A stretch of DNA of 64,000 bases from Paenibacillaceae bacterium (GTDB lineage Bacteria > Bacillota > Bacilli > Paenibacillales > NBRC-103111). Position 1 is the stretch's first letter. Each line of letters opens with the position of its first letter. Positions 17,648-25,231 of the stretch are shown in pieces. A model generated the notes under the pieces. The model searched no databases. It worked only from the letters and a program-made list of their open reading frames with translations, and was not told the DNA's origin. The stretch spans positions 1 to 64,000 of the forward strand of contig JAQSYI010000057.1 in NCBI GenBank assembly GCA_029256185.1, read 5' to 3'. Made by a program: the position numbers and the translations under genes.

Positions 17648-18162
17648 ACGCCCCTGCCAGCCTTTGATTGGTTTTGATACAGACATCTTATCATTGGGCG
17701 GGGAAAAGCTCAAACTTCCCTGCTTCCACTCTTCACTCGGGAGAACAGCCGGGAAATTACGTCCATATGAGCGAAATCCAGTGCATTCCCAAATCTGTCC
17801 AAACGTTCTATGATAGCTGAAGTAAACTGGAAATAAAAAGCCTAGAATGGCTGGAGCAAGCACAATAAAGGAGTGGGTCGGTCATGCGTTGGGAGCAGGT
17901 AGAACTGCATAATGTGGAGGAAAGAATAGAATTGCCGGATAGACCCGGGGTGCTGCTGCAGCGGCTGCCCGAGTCCGTTCGGGTGCAGCTTAATGAAGGG
18001 GCAAGGAATGCTGCCAGACGGGCCGCCGGTGTGGAGATCCGGTTTGTTAACGAAGGAGACGGCGCGGCCGTTGTCTCGCTGGCGTCGTACCAGTCCCCGA
18101 GCAAGGTATATGTGTATGCGGGCAGCCATTACGTGGCGGAATACCAGGAGGGGGAGGAGCCT
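17594..18162. repeat. Copy A of a duplicated merR-esterase junction
   Basis: This stretch is closely similar to 42255-42816 (mostly identical, with a few short indels). It spans the start of the MerR gene, the divergent intergenic region and the first about 93 codons of the SGNH hydrolase. In copy A the MerR gene is whole and the esterase is cut. The similarity stops at GAGCCT (18162), and a short patch (ACTGAGATGACG, about 18214) resembles sequence just after the intact esterase (about 43778), suggesting an internal deletion. Confidence 0.85.
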
Positions 18163-18171
18163 CCAAGATGA
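17884..18171 (+). pseudogene. Truncated SGNH hydrolase (N-terminal remnant)
   Basis: 95 codons, MRWEQVELHNVEERIELP, nearly identical to the first about 93 residues of the intact 350-residue SGNH hydrolase at 42538. After EYQEGEEP the frame ends within three codons. The missing part contains the whole catalytic SGNH domain (GTSIT and DLLHPGNNG in the intact copy), so no esterase activity is possible. The start, GGAGTGGG ribosome-binding site and promoter region are preserved, so a short peptide may still be made. Confidence 0.85.
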
Positions 18172-18476
18172 ATGGGTCAGGCAGGCGACACACGATGCAG
18201 AAATTCTGGCGGACTGAGATGACGCTATACGGGAAGAAACTATGACAGCAAGATTGACTCATCCATTCCTCCTTGAATGGGTTGCCTGCGATCCGCTTTG
18301 GCGCAACGAAAAAGAGAATCCCTGATAAAAGTGCCCGAATTCCCTTTTTGAACGCAGCAGCGATCAAAATGATAGCTGTTGGCCGGGGCGCGGGGCGCCA
18401 GGAGCCGAGTTATGTCCAGTTATCGTTAGCTTAGCCCTCCGGTTAGTTCCCTTAATCCTTAATCAGACTCTGCTGA
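18163..18476. other. Decayed sequence between remnants
   Basis: No reading frame with recognisable content. It carries a short patch resembling the region downstream of the intact esterase, and is otherwise unassigned. It joins the esterase remnant to the IS110 remnant. Confidence 0.5.
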
Positions 18477-18626
18477 GGAAAAACGTGTGAAGAGATCCGA
18501 GATCTGCGGGATCTGATCCGGTACCGTCGTAAGTTGACGCAGCACGTTACCCAAGAGAAAAATCGCGTGCACAAGATTTTGCAAGATGCCAATTTGAAAC
18601 TGACGACCCTTATAACGGAAGTGTAA
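18477..18626 (+). mobile_element. IS110-family transposase remnant
   Basis: Reading from 18477, the frame gives about 49 residues, EEIRDLRDLIRYRRKLTQ..EKNRVHKILQDANLKLTTLITEV, then a stop. This matches the middle of IS110-type DEDD transposases as I know them (typical text: IRELRDLTRYRRKLVQ..EKNRIQKVLEDANIKLSS). Both ends of the gene are missing, so it is an inactive fossil. It was not in the ORF track. It directly abuts a LacI C-terminal remnant. Confidence 0.75.
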
Positions 18627-18839
18627 GGTATTCAGGTACCTGTCGGCTGCCGGGTGATTGGCATCGATGATATTGCGACTTCCGCCTCCCCTCAGCCTTC
18701 GCTGACAACGGTCTGCCTGGCCAAAGAAGAGCTGGGGGTGCGGGTCGTCGAAGTGCTCCGGAGGCGAATCGTCAACAGCCATGCGGCTCCCGAGAAGATC
18801 ATTCTGTCCGCCCGGCTGGTAATCCGCCAAACGGTTTAA
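18627..18839 (+). pseudogene. LacI-family regulator remnant (C-terminal end)
   Basis: In frame it reads GIQVPVGCRVIGIDDIATSASPQPSLTTVCLAKEELGVRVVEVLRRRIVNS..PEKIILSARLVIRQTV and a stop, which is the classic C-terminal end of a LacI/GalR ligand-binding domain (VIGFDDI..PxLTTV..LxxRL..R.S). The DNA-binding and most of the sensor domain are absent. Its stop overlaps the stop of the convergent GH50-like gene by four bases, so a LacI regulator probably once stood next to that gene. Confidence 0.82.
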
Positions 18840-20851
18840 AAACAAACCCGTTCCATCTCCTCGGCCGGAGTTTTACACTTCTCAACTTTTCCATCTGCCA
18901 CCTGATAGAGCGTCCGGTTGGTCTTTGTCATATATTCTATAAACTCCTTGTAGGGTCTGTTGCAGACATCCACGCATCCGATCTGGTTACTTTCGCCATC
19001 GAATCTTCCCAGCACTGCCTGATCGTTATAAATGAAATAATGCGCTCCGGTAAAATACTTTTCCGCCGCACCATTTTCGAGATAAAATTGATACGCTTTC
19101 CCCCGTTCCGCCTGTGAACTCACCCCCCTCAAGCCGGTACTCATTAGTCCCCGGTCCAAGGCGCCAAAATGATATTCCCCTATCATCACCGGCAGATTTG
19201 TCATTTTCCCAATTTTCTCGATTTCTTTTGCGGGATCCATCTTGTAGCAGTTAAATGAAAATACATCAAAGTACTCGCAGCCTGATACTTGCTTGGCCTG
19301 ACATATTTCTCCATACCTCATGCCAAGGTTTAAATGATAGGGATCGACCCGCTTGACTGCTTCGCTCGGAATTCTGACGTAGTTCCTGATCATGATTTCC
19401 GAAAAATCCTCCAAATCTTGTGCCGCCGCTTCCGATAACCGAGAGGCCTTCTTGATGGGCTCCTTTAACTGTTCAAAAAAAATAAAGCCCGTATTCCATG
19501 CTGCATTAAGCTTTTCAATTGAGCCCTCATATCGATTAGAGATGAATTGAATCAACTCATCTTTGGAAGCCAAATCCTCCGGATAGGCCAACAGCTCTTC
19601 CGCAATATTGAGATCCTCGACAAACGCCCAGGTTGGTTCATTTCTAAGAAAATATCCGATCAAATACGAATCTCCTGCAAATTCCTTTAATTGTTGCGCA
19701 AACTTTTCCGCCTCTCGCTGATATTCCTCACTGAAAACATCAGGAAAGTCCCTGAATATTTTCTTTTCTGTCTGCGGGAAACCAACCAGCGGCCAGACGT
19801 AAGACATTTTGGCATACCTTATAAATTCCAATGAAGACCAATTTGCAATGGTATTTACTCCCCATTCCATCAGCCTCCTTTTTGTCAACCTCGCCCATGG
19901 CTCCCACCAATTCCGTCCAAAAGCCCTGATTAAATTGGCAACAGCAAAATTATAGTATGCTTGGTCATCAAATCTTTCGCCAAGCCTCCACGCATCACTA
20001 AATTCTCCATCCTTGTCAGGAAACTTCTCATAGAATGCTTCAATATCCTGAATTCTTCCAGCCTCTCCCGGATTGACACTGTCGATTCCCGTACTAATAA
20101 ATGCATATCCTTCCGGGTCCACCAGCCACCATCTCGTTCCATCGTGCTGAGTTCTAAAGTACCCTGTTGCATCAAACCTCTTTTCCTTCCAGCCGCCATA
20201 GCGGCTCCAGTTCTCAGGAAAAGCAGCCGTAACATCCTTGTCAGCTTCATCTGTCAAATACTGCTTCAGCTCTTCCACATCCCCGGTTTTCCCGGGCCAA
20301 TCACGAATCGTTAACTGTCCCAGCTCATCCACCATCTTCTTGGCAGGCAAAGGATAGTCAGGCTCTTTATCCGTGATATGCAGGTTGGAAATCTCCAAGC
20401 GTTGTTTATCAAAACATTTCATAGGGCCTACAGCAAACCGGCTAACCTCTGCGGTTTCCACCCTGTTTCCGAAAACGACAGATTTCAGCTTGCCGGGAGT
20501 ACGCGGAAGAAACATTTGCTGAGAGTCCAAAGCCTGCAACGGAAGGCAAAGCCTGGTTTTCACCCCGGGAATCAATCCAAAAAAAATATTCATATCTGCT
20601 TCCGCTGTTAGATTGGAGTCTTTCCAAAATCTGAATTCCACCCCCAAATTCCAGCCTTCCAGATTAGTCGCATCCAGTACAATATATTTATCGCTGCTCC
20701 AATCCACACCGCCTAACCTTCCGGAAGGACCGTTCAGAACAATTGCTCCTCCGGTTTTTTCCGCATTTATTATCATGCTATTCCCTTCGGCGGATTTTTC
20801 CAGTGTACAATGAAGGGGCGTGAAATCGTCCAGATCCAGTTTATATTCCAT
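18836..20851 (-). CDS. GH50-like (beta-agarase family) glycoside hydrolase
   Basis: 671 residues, no signal peptide. An N-terminal jelly-roll-like region (about 1-200) is followed by a TIM-barrel beginning with FRTQHDGTRWWLVDPEGYAFISTGIDSV. The proton donor is likely E405 (YFLRNEP) and the nucleophile E559 (MIGEYHFGALDRGLMSTGLRGVSSQAERG); the latter stretch, with GAHYFIYNDQAVLGRFDGESNQIGCVDV, is the signature I associate with GH50 beta-agarases. GH50 members act exolytically on agar or related galactans. The absence of an export signal suggests it works on imported oligosaccharides. It starts behind AAGGAG. A 64-bp element 60 bp upstream is shared with the ABC importer/PL8 operon. Confidence 0.82.
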   Translation of the reverse strand: MEYKLDLDDFTPLHCTLEKSAEGNSMIINAEKTGGAIVLNGPSGRLGGVDWSSDKYIVLDATNLEGWNLGVEFRFWKDSNLTAEADMNIFFGLIPGVKTRLCLPLQALDSQQMFLPRTPGKLKSVVFGNRVETAEVSRFAVGPMKCFDKQRLEISNLHITDKEPDYPLPAKKMVDELGQLTIRDWPGKTGDVEELKQYLTDEADKDVTAAFPENWSRYGGWKEKRFDATGYFRTQHDGTRWWLVDPEGYAFISTGIDSVNPGEAGRIQDIEAFYEKFPDKDGEFSDAWRLGERFDDQAYYNFAVANLIRAFGRNWWEPWARLTKRRLMEWGVNTIANWSSLEFIRYAKMSYVWPLVGFPQTEKKIFRDFPDVFSEEYQREAEKFAQQLKEFAGDSYLIGYFLRNEPTWAFVEDLNIAEELLAYPEDLASKDELIQFISNRYEGSIEKLNAAWNTGFIFFEQLKEPIKKASRLSEAAAQDLEDFSEIMIRNYVRIPSEAVKRVDPYHLNLGMRYGEICQAKQVSGCEYFDVFSFNCYKMDPAKEIEKIGKMTNLPVMIGEYHFGALDRGLMSTGLRGVSSQAERGKAYQFYLENGAAEKYFTGAHYFIYNDQAVLGRFDGESNQIGCVDVCNRPYKEFIEYMTKTNRTLYQVADGKVEKCKTPAEEMERVCF

Positions 20852-20910
20852 CGTGTCAACTCCTTCTTTTTCCGTGAGATAGTAGTGGCAAATCTTCCTC
20901 CACGCCCCAA

Positions 20911-20974
20911 TTGTAAACGCTATAATAAGGAAACCATATATCTGTAGACCAGATGTTTTTTATCCTTAAATCAG
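20911..20974 (-). promoter_or_regulatory. Shared 64-bp promoter/operator element, copy 1
   Basis: Ungapped alignment with 39182-39245 gives 51 of 64 identical bases. On the minus strand it contains TTAAGG-17-TACAGA as possible hexamers, a 15-bp direct repeat (AAACATCTGGTCTAC / AGATATATGGTTTCC) suited to an AraC-type activator, and a cre-like TTATAGCGTTTACA downstream. It drives the GH50-like gene. Confidence 0.72.
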
Positions 20975-20997
20975 CTTTCATCACCACGCGTCCTATA

Positions 20998-21984
20998 TCA
21001 TTTCCTCCGGGCCAACAGATTCTTCAGGAAATACATCTGCTTCTTGCGTCCCAGTGCAAGCATGGAGTGGGTCAGCCATTTGTCTCCTTGCCTGCGTGCT
21101 CTTTGAAGCATAGGACTCTCCGTAATTCCCGTTGCAGCGAACAGGCAATCGTCGGAGCGCACCAGATCCTCCAGAGCAAGAATGACACGATGGTCCTCTA
21201 TCCCCATTCTCCGGCAGCGGTCAGCTTCTACCCGGTCCTGGGGCATCAACCGGGCCTGCATATCCCCGCCCAAGCAACGAAGCGCTACCGCGGATACCAC
21301 ACCCTCCGGCGCTCCGCCAATACTATAGAACATATCGACAGCCGAACCGGGAACAGCCGGGGCCACCGCAACGGAAACATCTCCCTCCTGGAAGGTCATC
21401 ACCTTCGCTCCCGCTTCCCGCAGCGCTTCTATGGCAGCATCATGCCGCTCCCGCTTCTGGATGGCCACTGTCACTTCCTCTATCGGCTTGCACAAAGCCG
21501 CCGCAACGGCCCGCGCATTATCCACAATCGAACGGTTCAAATCAATACAGCCCCGGGCATCCGGACCCACGGCAAGCTTCTCCATATACATGTCTGGAGC
21601 ATGTAACAGACATCCTCGTGGAGCCATGGCAATGACTGAAATGGCATTATCCTGGCCGTCGGCCACCAGACTGGTGCCTTCCAGAGGGTCCACGGCAATG
21701 TCCAGCGCAGGTCCGTTTCCGGTTCCCAGCACCTCGCCGATATACAGCATCGGCGCCTCATCCAGTTCTCCCTCGCCGATCACCACCGTTCCCTTCATCG
21801 GCAGCCGGTTGAGAAGCTGGCGCATGGCGGAGGTGGCGGCGTCATCCGCCTCATACTTCTTTCCCCTTCCAATCCAGCAGGCAGAGGCAACGGCAGCGGC
21901 TTCACAGACTTCCACAAGCTCCAGACCAAGCAGTTTCATGGGATAATAACAATTTGGCATAGGGAATCTGTCCTTCATGTGCAT
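20998..21984 (-). CDS. glpX: Class II fructose-1,6-bisphosphatase
   Basis: 328 residues. It hydrolyses fructose 1,6-bisphosphate to fructose 6-phosphate in gluconeogenesis. GlpX motifs are clear: AAVASACWIGRGKKYEADDAATSAMR, TVVIGEGELDEAPML (metal-binding Glu/Asp), ALDIAVDPLEGTSLVADGQ, GGAPEGVVSAVALRCLGGDMQARL. Length is normal for the family. Its ATG follows GGGGGAGTGG, with a second ATG two codons on. It is a single gene: a terminator of the ROK regulator and a cluster of TTTCGTTTA repeats lie upstream. The repeats suggest control by a DeoR-type repressor encoded elsewhere. Confidence 0.93.
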   Translation of the reverse strand: MHMKDRFPMPNCYYPMKLLGLELVEVCEAAAVASACWIGRGKKYEADDAATSAMRQLLNRLPMKGTVVIGEGELDEAPMLYIGEVLGTGNGPALDIAVDPLEGTSLVADGQDNAISVIAMAPRGCLLHAPDMYMEKLAVGPDARGCIDLNRSIVDNARAVAAALCKPIEEVTVAIQKRERHDAAIEALREAGAKVMTFQEGDVSVAVAPAVPGSAVDMFYSIGGAPEGVVSAVALRCLGGDMQARLMPQDRVEADRCRRMGIEDHRVILALEDLVRSDDCLFAATGITESPMLQRARRQGDKWLTHSMLALGRKKQMYFLKNLLARRK

Positions 21985-21995
21985 CCACTCCCCCT

Positions 21996-22080
21996 TGTTT
22001 TCGTATACTTCAATAATATTATCATATATTTTCGTTTAACTTTCAATATACTTTCGTTTATTTTCGTTTATTTTCGTTTT
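21996..22080. promoter_or_regulatory. Five TTTCGTWTA repeats upstream of glpX
   Basis: TTTTCGT(A/T)T(A/T) occurs at about 21998, 22030, 22052, 22062 and 22072, the last three in tandem with a 10-bp period. On the coding strand this is a row of AAACGAAA boxes, the kind of array bound by DeoR-family sugar-phosphate repressors. No DeoR-family gene is in the window. Confidence 0.6.
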
Positions 22081-22084
22081 GGAT

Positions 22085-22124
22085 AATAAAATAGACCAGC
22101 CTGCCGGATATCCGACAAACTGGT
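22085..22124 (-). terminator. Intrinsic terminator of the ROK regulator gene
   Basis: Minus strand ACCAGTTTGTCGGAT pairs over 15 positions (with G-U pairs) with ATCCGGCAGGCTGGT, followed by CTATTTTATTATCC. Confidence 0.75.
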
Positions 22125-22143
22125 TCACAAAACTCTCCGCTTA

Positions 22144-23343
22144 TTATTGAATCCTGAGGGTCAGTTTCGGTTCGCTAAAGAAATCCTCAATGACAAAGTG
22201 GCATCCTCCCAGCCCACAGGTTTCCTCATCCAGCATTCCTAACTGGACGGTTACCTCTTGTATGGCATAATCGGATGTATTAATCTTGATGGTTTCATAG
22301 ATGGTTCTGTAGAAAATGTTAGCTTCACCGCAGCTTAAATCCCCGATGATGACACTGGAAACGTCCAGCAATTTAATCGCATTTGACAGATGGAGTCCAA
22401 AAATTTTCCCCGCCGCTTCCAGGACATGCATGGCATGAGGATCACCATGATCCGCTTTTTCAATCACGCTGTCAAAGGTCAGTTCTTGGCCCGCGCCTTC
22501 ATGAACCGAACCTACAGCCGCTTTATACTGTTTAACGATGGCTCTTTTGGAGCAATAAAGCTCCAGGCAGCCCCTTTTTCCGCATTCACAGCGCTCGCCG
22601 TTGGCATGAATGGCCGTATGTCCGATATAACCGGAATTTCCGAAATTGCCCTCATAAAGCGCATTGTTGATAAATATCGCCATGCCAATGCCCGAGCGGT
22701 ACAACACATACAGAAAATTGGCTTCTTTTATATTCAATAATTTCTTCTCAACCATTGCCAGAAGATGCGCATCGTTGCGAACGTAAACCTTCAGGCCCGT
22801 TCTATCCGTAATGGCGGTATGAATGGGGATATTGACCCACCCCTCAATCCGCTCTATTCTTACCGCCGCATTATCCGTCGCATTGATAATAGCCGGCATC
22901 CCCAGCCCCACCCCGATAATCGCCTGTCTGTCAATGCCTGACTCGCGGATGCTTTCTTCAATATGATGAACAATTGACTCGACAATTTGCGGAATATCCA
23001 CTCCATAATGGAGCTCCCATTTCCGTGAATAAACCTTTTCTCCCTTCAGATTGGATATCATCAAGCGGATCGGAGGATAGTCCATGTCGATTCCGATTGC
23101 ATAATAGCTTGATGTATCTATGGCAAACAATGCGGGCTGACGACCGCCCATGGATTCGGCAAAGCCGCACTTGCTGATCAGCCTTCCTTCCGTCAGTTCC
23201 TTGAGAAGGGTTAGTACAGTCGGCCTGCTCAGATGTGTTTTCCGGACAATATCCTCCACCGTAACCGGTTCATAGTCTTTAATCGTATTTAAAATAAGAA
23301 AACGATTGGCCGTTTTGATGATTGTTGAATGATTCGCCTTCAC
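22144..23343 (-). CDS. ROK-family transcriptional repressor (NagC/XylR type)
   Basis: About 399 residues. The N-terminal winged helix (about 10-70, VTVEDIVRKTHLSRPTVLTLLKELTEGRLIS) is fused to a ROK sugar-sensing domain with AIGIDMDYPPIRLMISNLKG and the zinc motif GHTAIHANGERCECGKRGCLELYC. The canonical DxGxTK ATP site is degenerate (GIDMDYPP), as usual in repressors. The track start is a TTG two bases from the ribosome-binding site; a GTG two codons in has GAGG eight bases upstream, so I use 23343. It is divergent from the kinase-deoC-glycosidase operon and probably represses it in the absence of a sugar or sugar phosphate. Two matching 19-bp sites in the intergenic region are operator candidates. 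Confidence 0.88.
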   Translation of the reverse strand: MKANHSTIIKTANRFLILNTIKDYEPVTVEDIVRKTHLSRPTVLTLLKELTEGRLISKCGFAESMGGRQPALFAIDTSSYYAIGIDMDYPPIRLMISNLKGEKVYSRKWELHYGVDIPQIVESIVHHIEESIRESGIDRQAIIGVGLGMPAIINATDNAAVRIERIEGWVNIPIHTAITDRTGLKVYVRNDAHLLAMVEKKLLNIKEANFLYVLYRSGIGMAIFINNALYEGNFGNSGYIGHTAIHANGERCECGKRGCLELYCSKRAIVKQYKAAVGSVHEGAGQELTFDSVIEKADHGDPHAMHVLEAAGKIFGLHLSNAIKLLDVSSVIIGDLSCGEANIFYRTIYETIKINTSDYAIQEVTVQLGMLDEETCGLGGCHFVIEDFFSEPKLTLRIQ

Positions 23344-23371
23344 CGGCAAAACCTCGCCTTTTTTTCATATC

Positions 23372-23390
23372 TTTCATAAAACACATTGAC
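23372..23390. promoter_or_regulatory. Candidate ROK operator, site 1
   Basis: TTTCATAAAACACATTGAC matches site 2 (23464-23482, TTTTGTAAAACATATTGAC) at 16 of 19 positions in the same orientation. It lies within the leader or promoter of the ROK repressor gene. Confidence 0.5.
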
Positions 23391-23463
23391 TGATTGATCA
23401 TATTATACACATATACAAGCTGGAAATACACTTCTTTTCCACGGTCTGCAATATATAAAATAC

Positions 23464-23506
23464 TTTTGTAAAACATATTGACGTTATAATTTTGTTCTTA
23501 TAAAAT
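23464..23506 (+). promoter_or_regulatory. Promoter of the kinase-deoC-glycosidase operon with operator site 2
   Basis: TTGACG (23478-23483) and TAAAAT (23501-23506) are spaced by 17 bp, about 50 bp before the kinase start. The repeated 19-mer TTTTGTAAAACATATTGAC (23464-23482) overlaps the -35 box, as expected for a repressor site. Confidence 0.7.
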
Positions 23507-23558
23507 ACTCTTGAGGAGCCCTTATACCGGTCCTGAGATTGGAATATGCGAGGTTTTT

Positions 23559-24453
23559 ATGAATCGAAACCAGCTTAACCTTGGAATTGACATCGGTGGA
23601 ACAAAGATCAGCATTGGCTTGGTGAATGATGCGGGTCACGTGGAGCAAAAGGCAAAAATACCAACGCAGCATCTCTCAATTTCTGCACAGCCATCAGCTT
23701 GGACTGGAGGATATCTGTTTTGTGGGCGCGGGTGTGCCCGGTACAGCAAGCACAGCGACGGGAATTATCGATTACTGCCCGAATCTTGACTGGAGCGACG
23801 AACCTGCCGGGAGCTATTTCGCTGAATTTCTGGGACGGGAGGTCAAGCTCATTCAGGACTCCAGAGCGGCGGCAGCGGCGGAAATGCTGTACGGAGCCGG
23901 CCGGGAATTCAGCGATATTCTATGCGTCACCATTGGTACAGGTATTGGCAGCGGCATTATCAGTCAGAGAAAGCTGCTTAACGGCGGCATGAATACGGCG
24001 GGAGAGCTGGGGCATATGTCCATTGCCAAAGGTGGCAGACCATGTGTATGCGGCTCCTGCGGCTGTCTCGAACAATACGTATCCGGCACAGCCATTATTC
24101 AGCGGGCGCTTGAGCGCTTTCCAGCCAAAATCGAAGGCCAGCCAGAGAATAGCGAAACCGTATTCAGTCTTGCCTATTCTGGAGACCGGCAGGCGCTGGA
24201 GCTATTGGATGCCTGCATGGATGATCTTGCGTTCGGGATATCCAATACCGTTGCCATTTTATCCCCGCAGGCGGTTATTATCAGCGGCGGTCTCTGCGAG
24301 CATGACTCACTGGTTATTGCGCCGCTGGCCAAAAAAATCCCGAAATATGGATACAAGTCCTGGGTCAAGAAAGCAGCCTTGAAAATTCTGAAGGCAGAGC
24401 TTGGAAGCGATGCGCCGATGATCGGAGCGGCATCCTTGTACAAAGTGCTCTGA
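23559..24453 (+). pseudogene. ROK-family sugar kinase, frameshifted
   Basis: The N-terminus with the ATP-binding site (MNRNQLNLGIDIGGTKISIGLVNDAGHV) is in one frame. From about 23665-23690 the family sequence continues in another frame (LGLEDICFVGAGVPGTASTATGIIDYCPNLDW, then CVTIGTGIGSGII, and the zinc motif GELGHMSIAKGGRPCVCGSCGCLEQYVSG). The stretch linking them is shorter than in typical ROK kinases by roughly 20 residues, so a small deletion with a frame change is likelier than a single base error. As read, no full kinase can be made. It is the first gene of an operon with deoC, GH1, an esterase and GH2, and would have phosphorylated the released sugar. Confidence 0.82.
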
Positions 24454-24473
24454 TTTTTTATGAGGTGAGAACA

Positions 24474-25208
24474 ATGGCAATCGATATCAACCATCTGGCC
24501 GCGATATGCGACCATACCGTCCTGAAGCCTGATACAACACGGGCAACTCTGGACAGGTTCTGCAAGGAAGCGATTGAATGGGGCTTTGCGTCAGTCTGTG
24601 TCAATCCGGTAAATGCGAAGTATGTTGCAGACCGCCTGAAGGGCAGCGCTGTAAAAACATGTACCGTGATCGGCTTTCCCTTGGGGGCTAACACCTCTGC
24701 TATCAAAGCGGCGGAAGCGAAGGAAGCCATCGCCAACGGTGCGGAGGAAGTCGATATGGTGATCAATATCGGCGCATTGAAGGACGGCCTTGACGATCTG
24801 GTATACCTGGACATAAAGGCTGTTGTTGATGCCGCCGTCGGTCAGGCGCTGGTCAAGGTCATTATCGAGACCTGCCTGCTGTCGGATACGGAAAAGGTCA
24901 GAGCCTGCCGGATAGCCAAAGACGCAGGCGCCGACTTTGTCAAAACATCCACAGGGATGAGCGTCGGCGGAGCCACAGCGGCGGATATTGCCCTCATGAG
25001 ACAAACCGTCGGTCCGAATATGGGGGTTAAAGCATCGACAGGTGTAAACAACCGCGAGATTGCCGTTGCCCTGGTCGAGGCAGGCGCGACTCGGCTGGGA
25101 ACCAGCAAGGGCATTCTCATTCAGACGGGGAAGGATCCGGCTGCACAGTCTTCCGCCAACGGCGGTTCTTCTTCAGAAGGCTCCGCGGATGCGAAGAATG
25201 GCTACTAA
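24474..25208 (+). CDS. deoC: Deoxyribose-phosphate aldolase
   Basis: About 244 residues. It cleaves 2-deoxyribose 5-phosphate to glyceraldehyde 3-phosphate and acetaldehyde by a Schiff base. Family motifs: [64 protein letters not shown], and the lysine in [15 protein letters not shown] (K157). ATG at 24474 follows TGAGGTGAGA; the earlier GTG in the track lies within that ribosome-binding site. The last about 25 residues ([21 protein letters not shown]) are a low-complexity tail absent from typical DeoC. It lies about 20 bp after the kinase and before a beta-glucosidase, an unusual setting for deoC, which usually sits with nucleoside genes. Confidence 0.92.
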   Translation: MAIDINHLAAICDHTVLKPDTTRATLDRFCKEAIEWGFASVCVNPVNAKYVADRLKGSAVKTCTVIGFPLGANTSAIKAAEAKEAIANGAEEVDMVINIGALKDGLDDLVYLDIKAVVDAAVGQALVKVIIETCLLSDTEKVRACRIAKDAGADFVKTSTGMSVGGATAADIALMRQTVGPNMGVKASTGVNNREIAVALVEAGATRLGTSKGILIQTGKDPAAQSSANGGSSSEGSADAKNGY

Positions 25209-25231
25209 TTTACAGGTTTAGGAGGATTTAT

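Noticed and set aside
17660-17700. ACAGACATCTTATC as a third copy of the 64-bp regulatory element
   Set aside because: Only about nine bases match, and the site lies around the start of the MerR gene and in its duplicate; best explained by chance.
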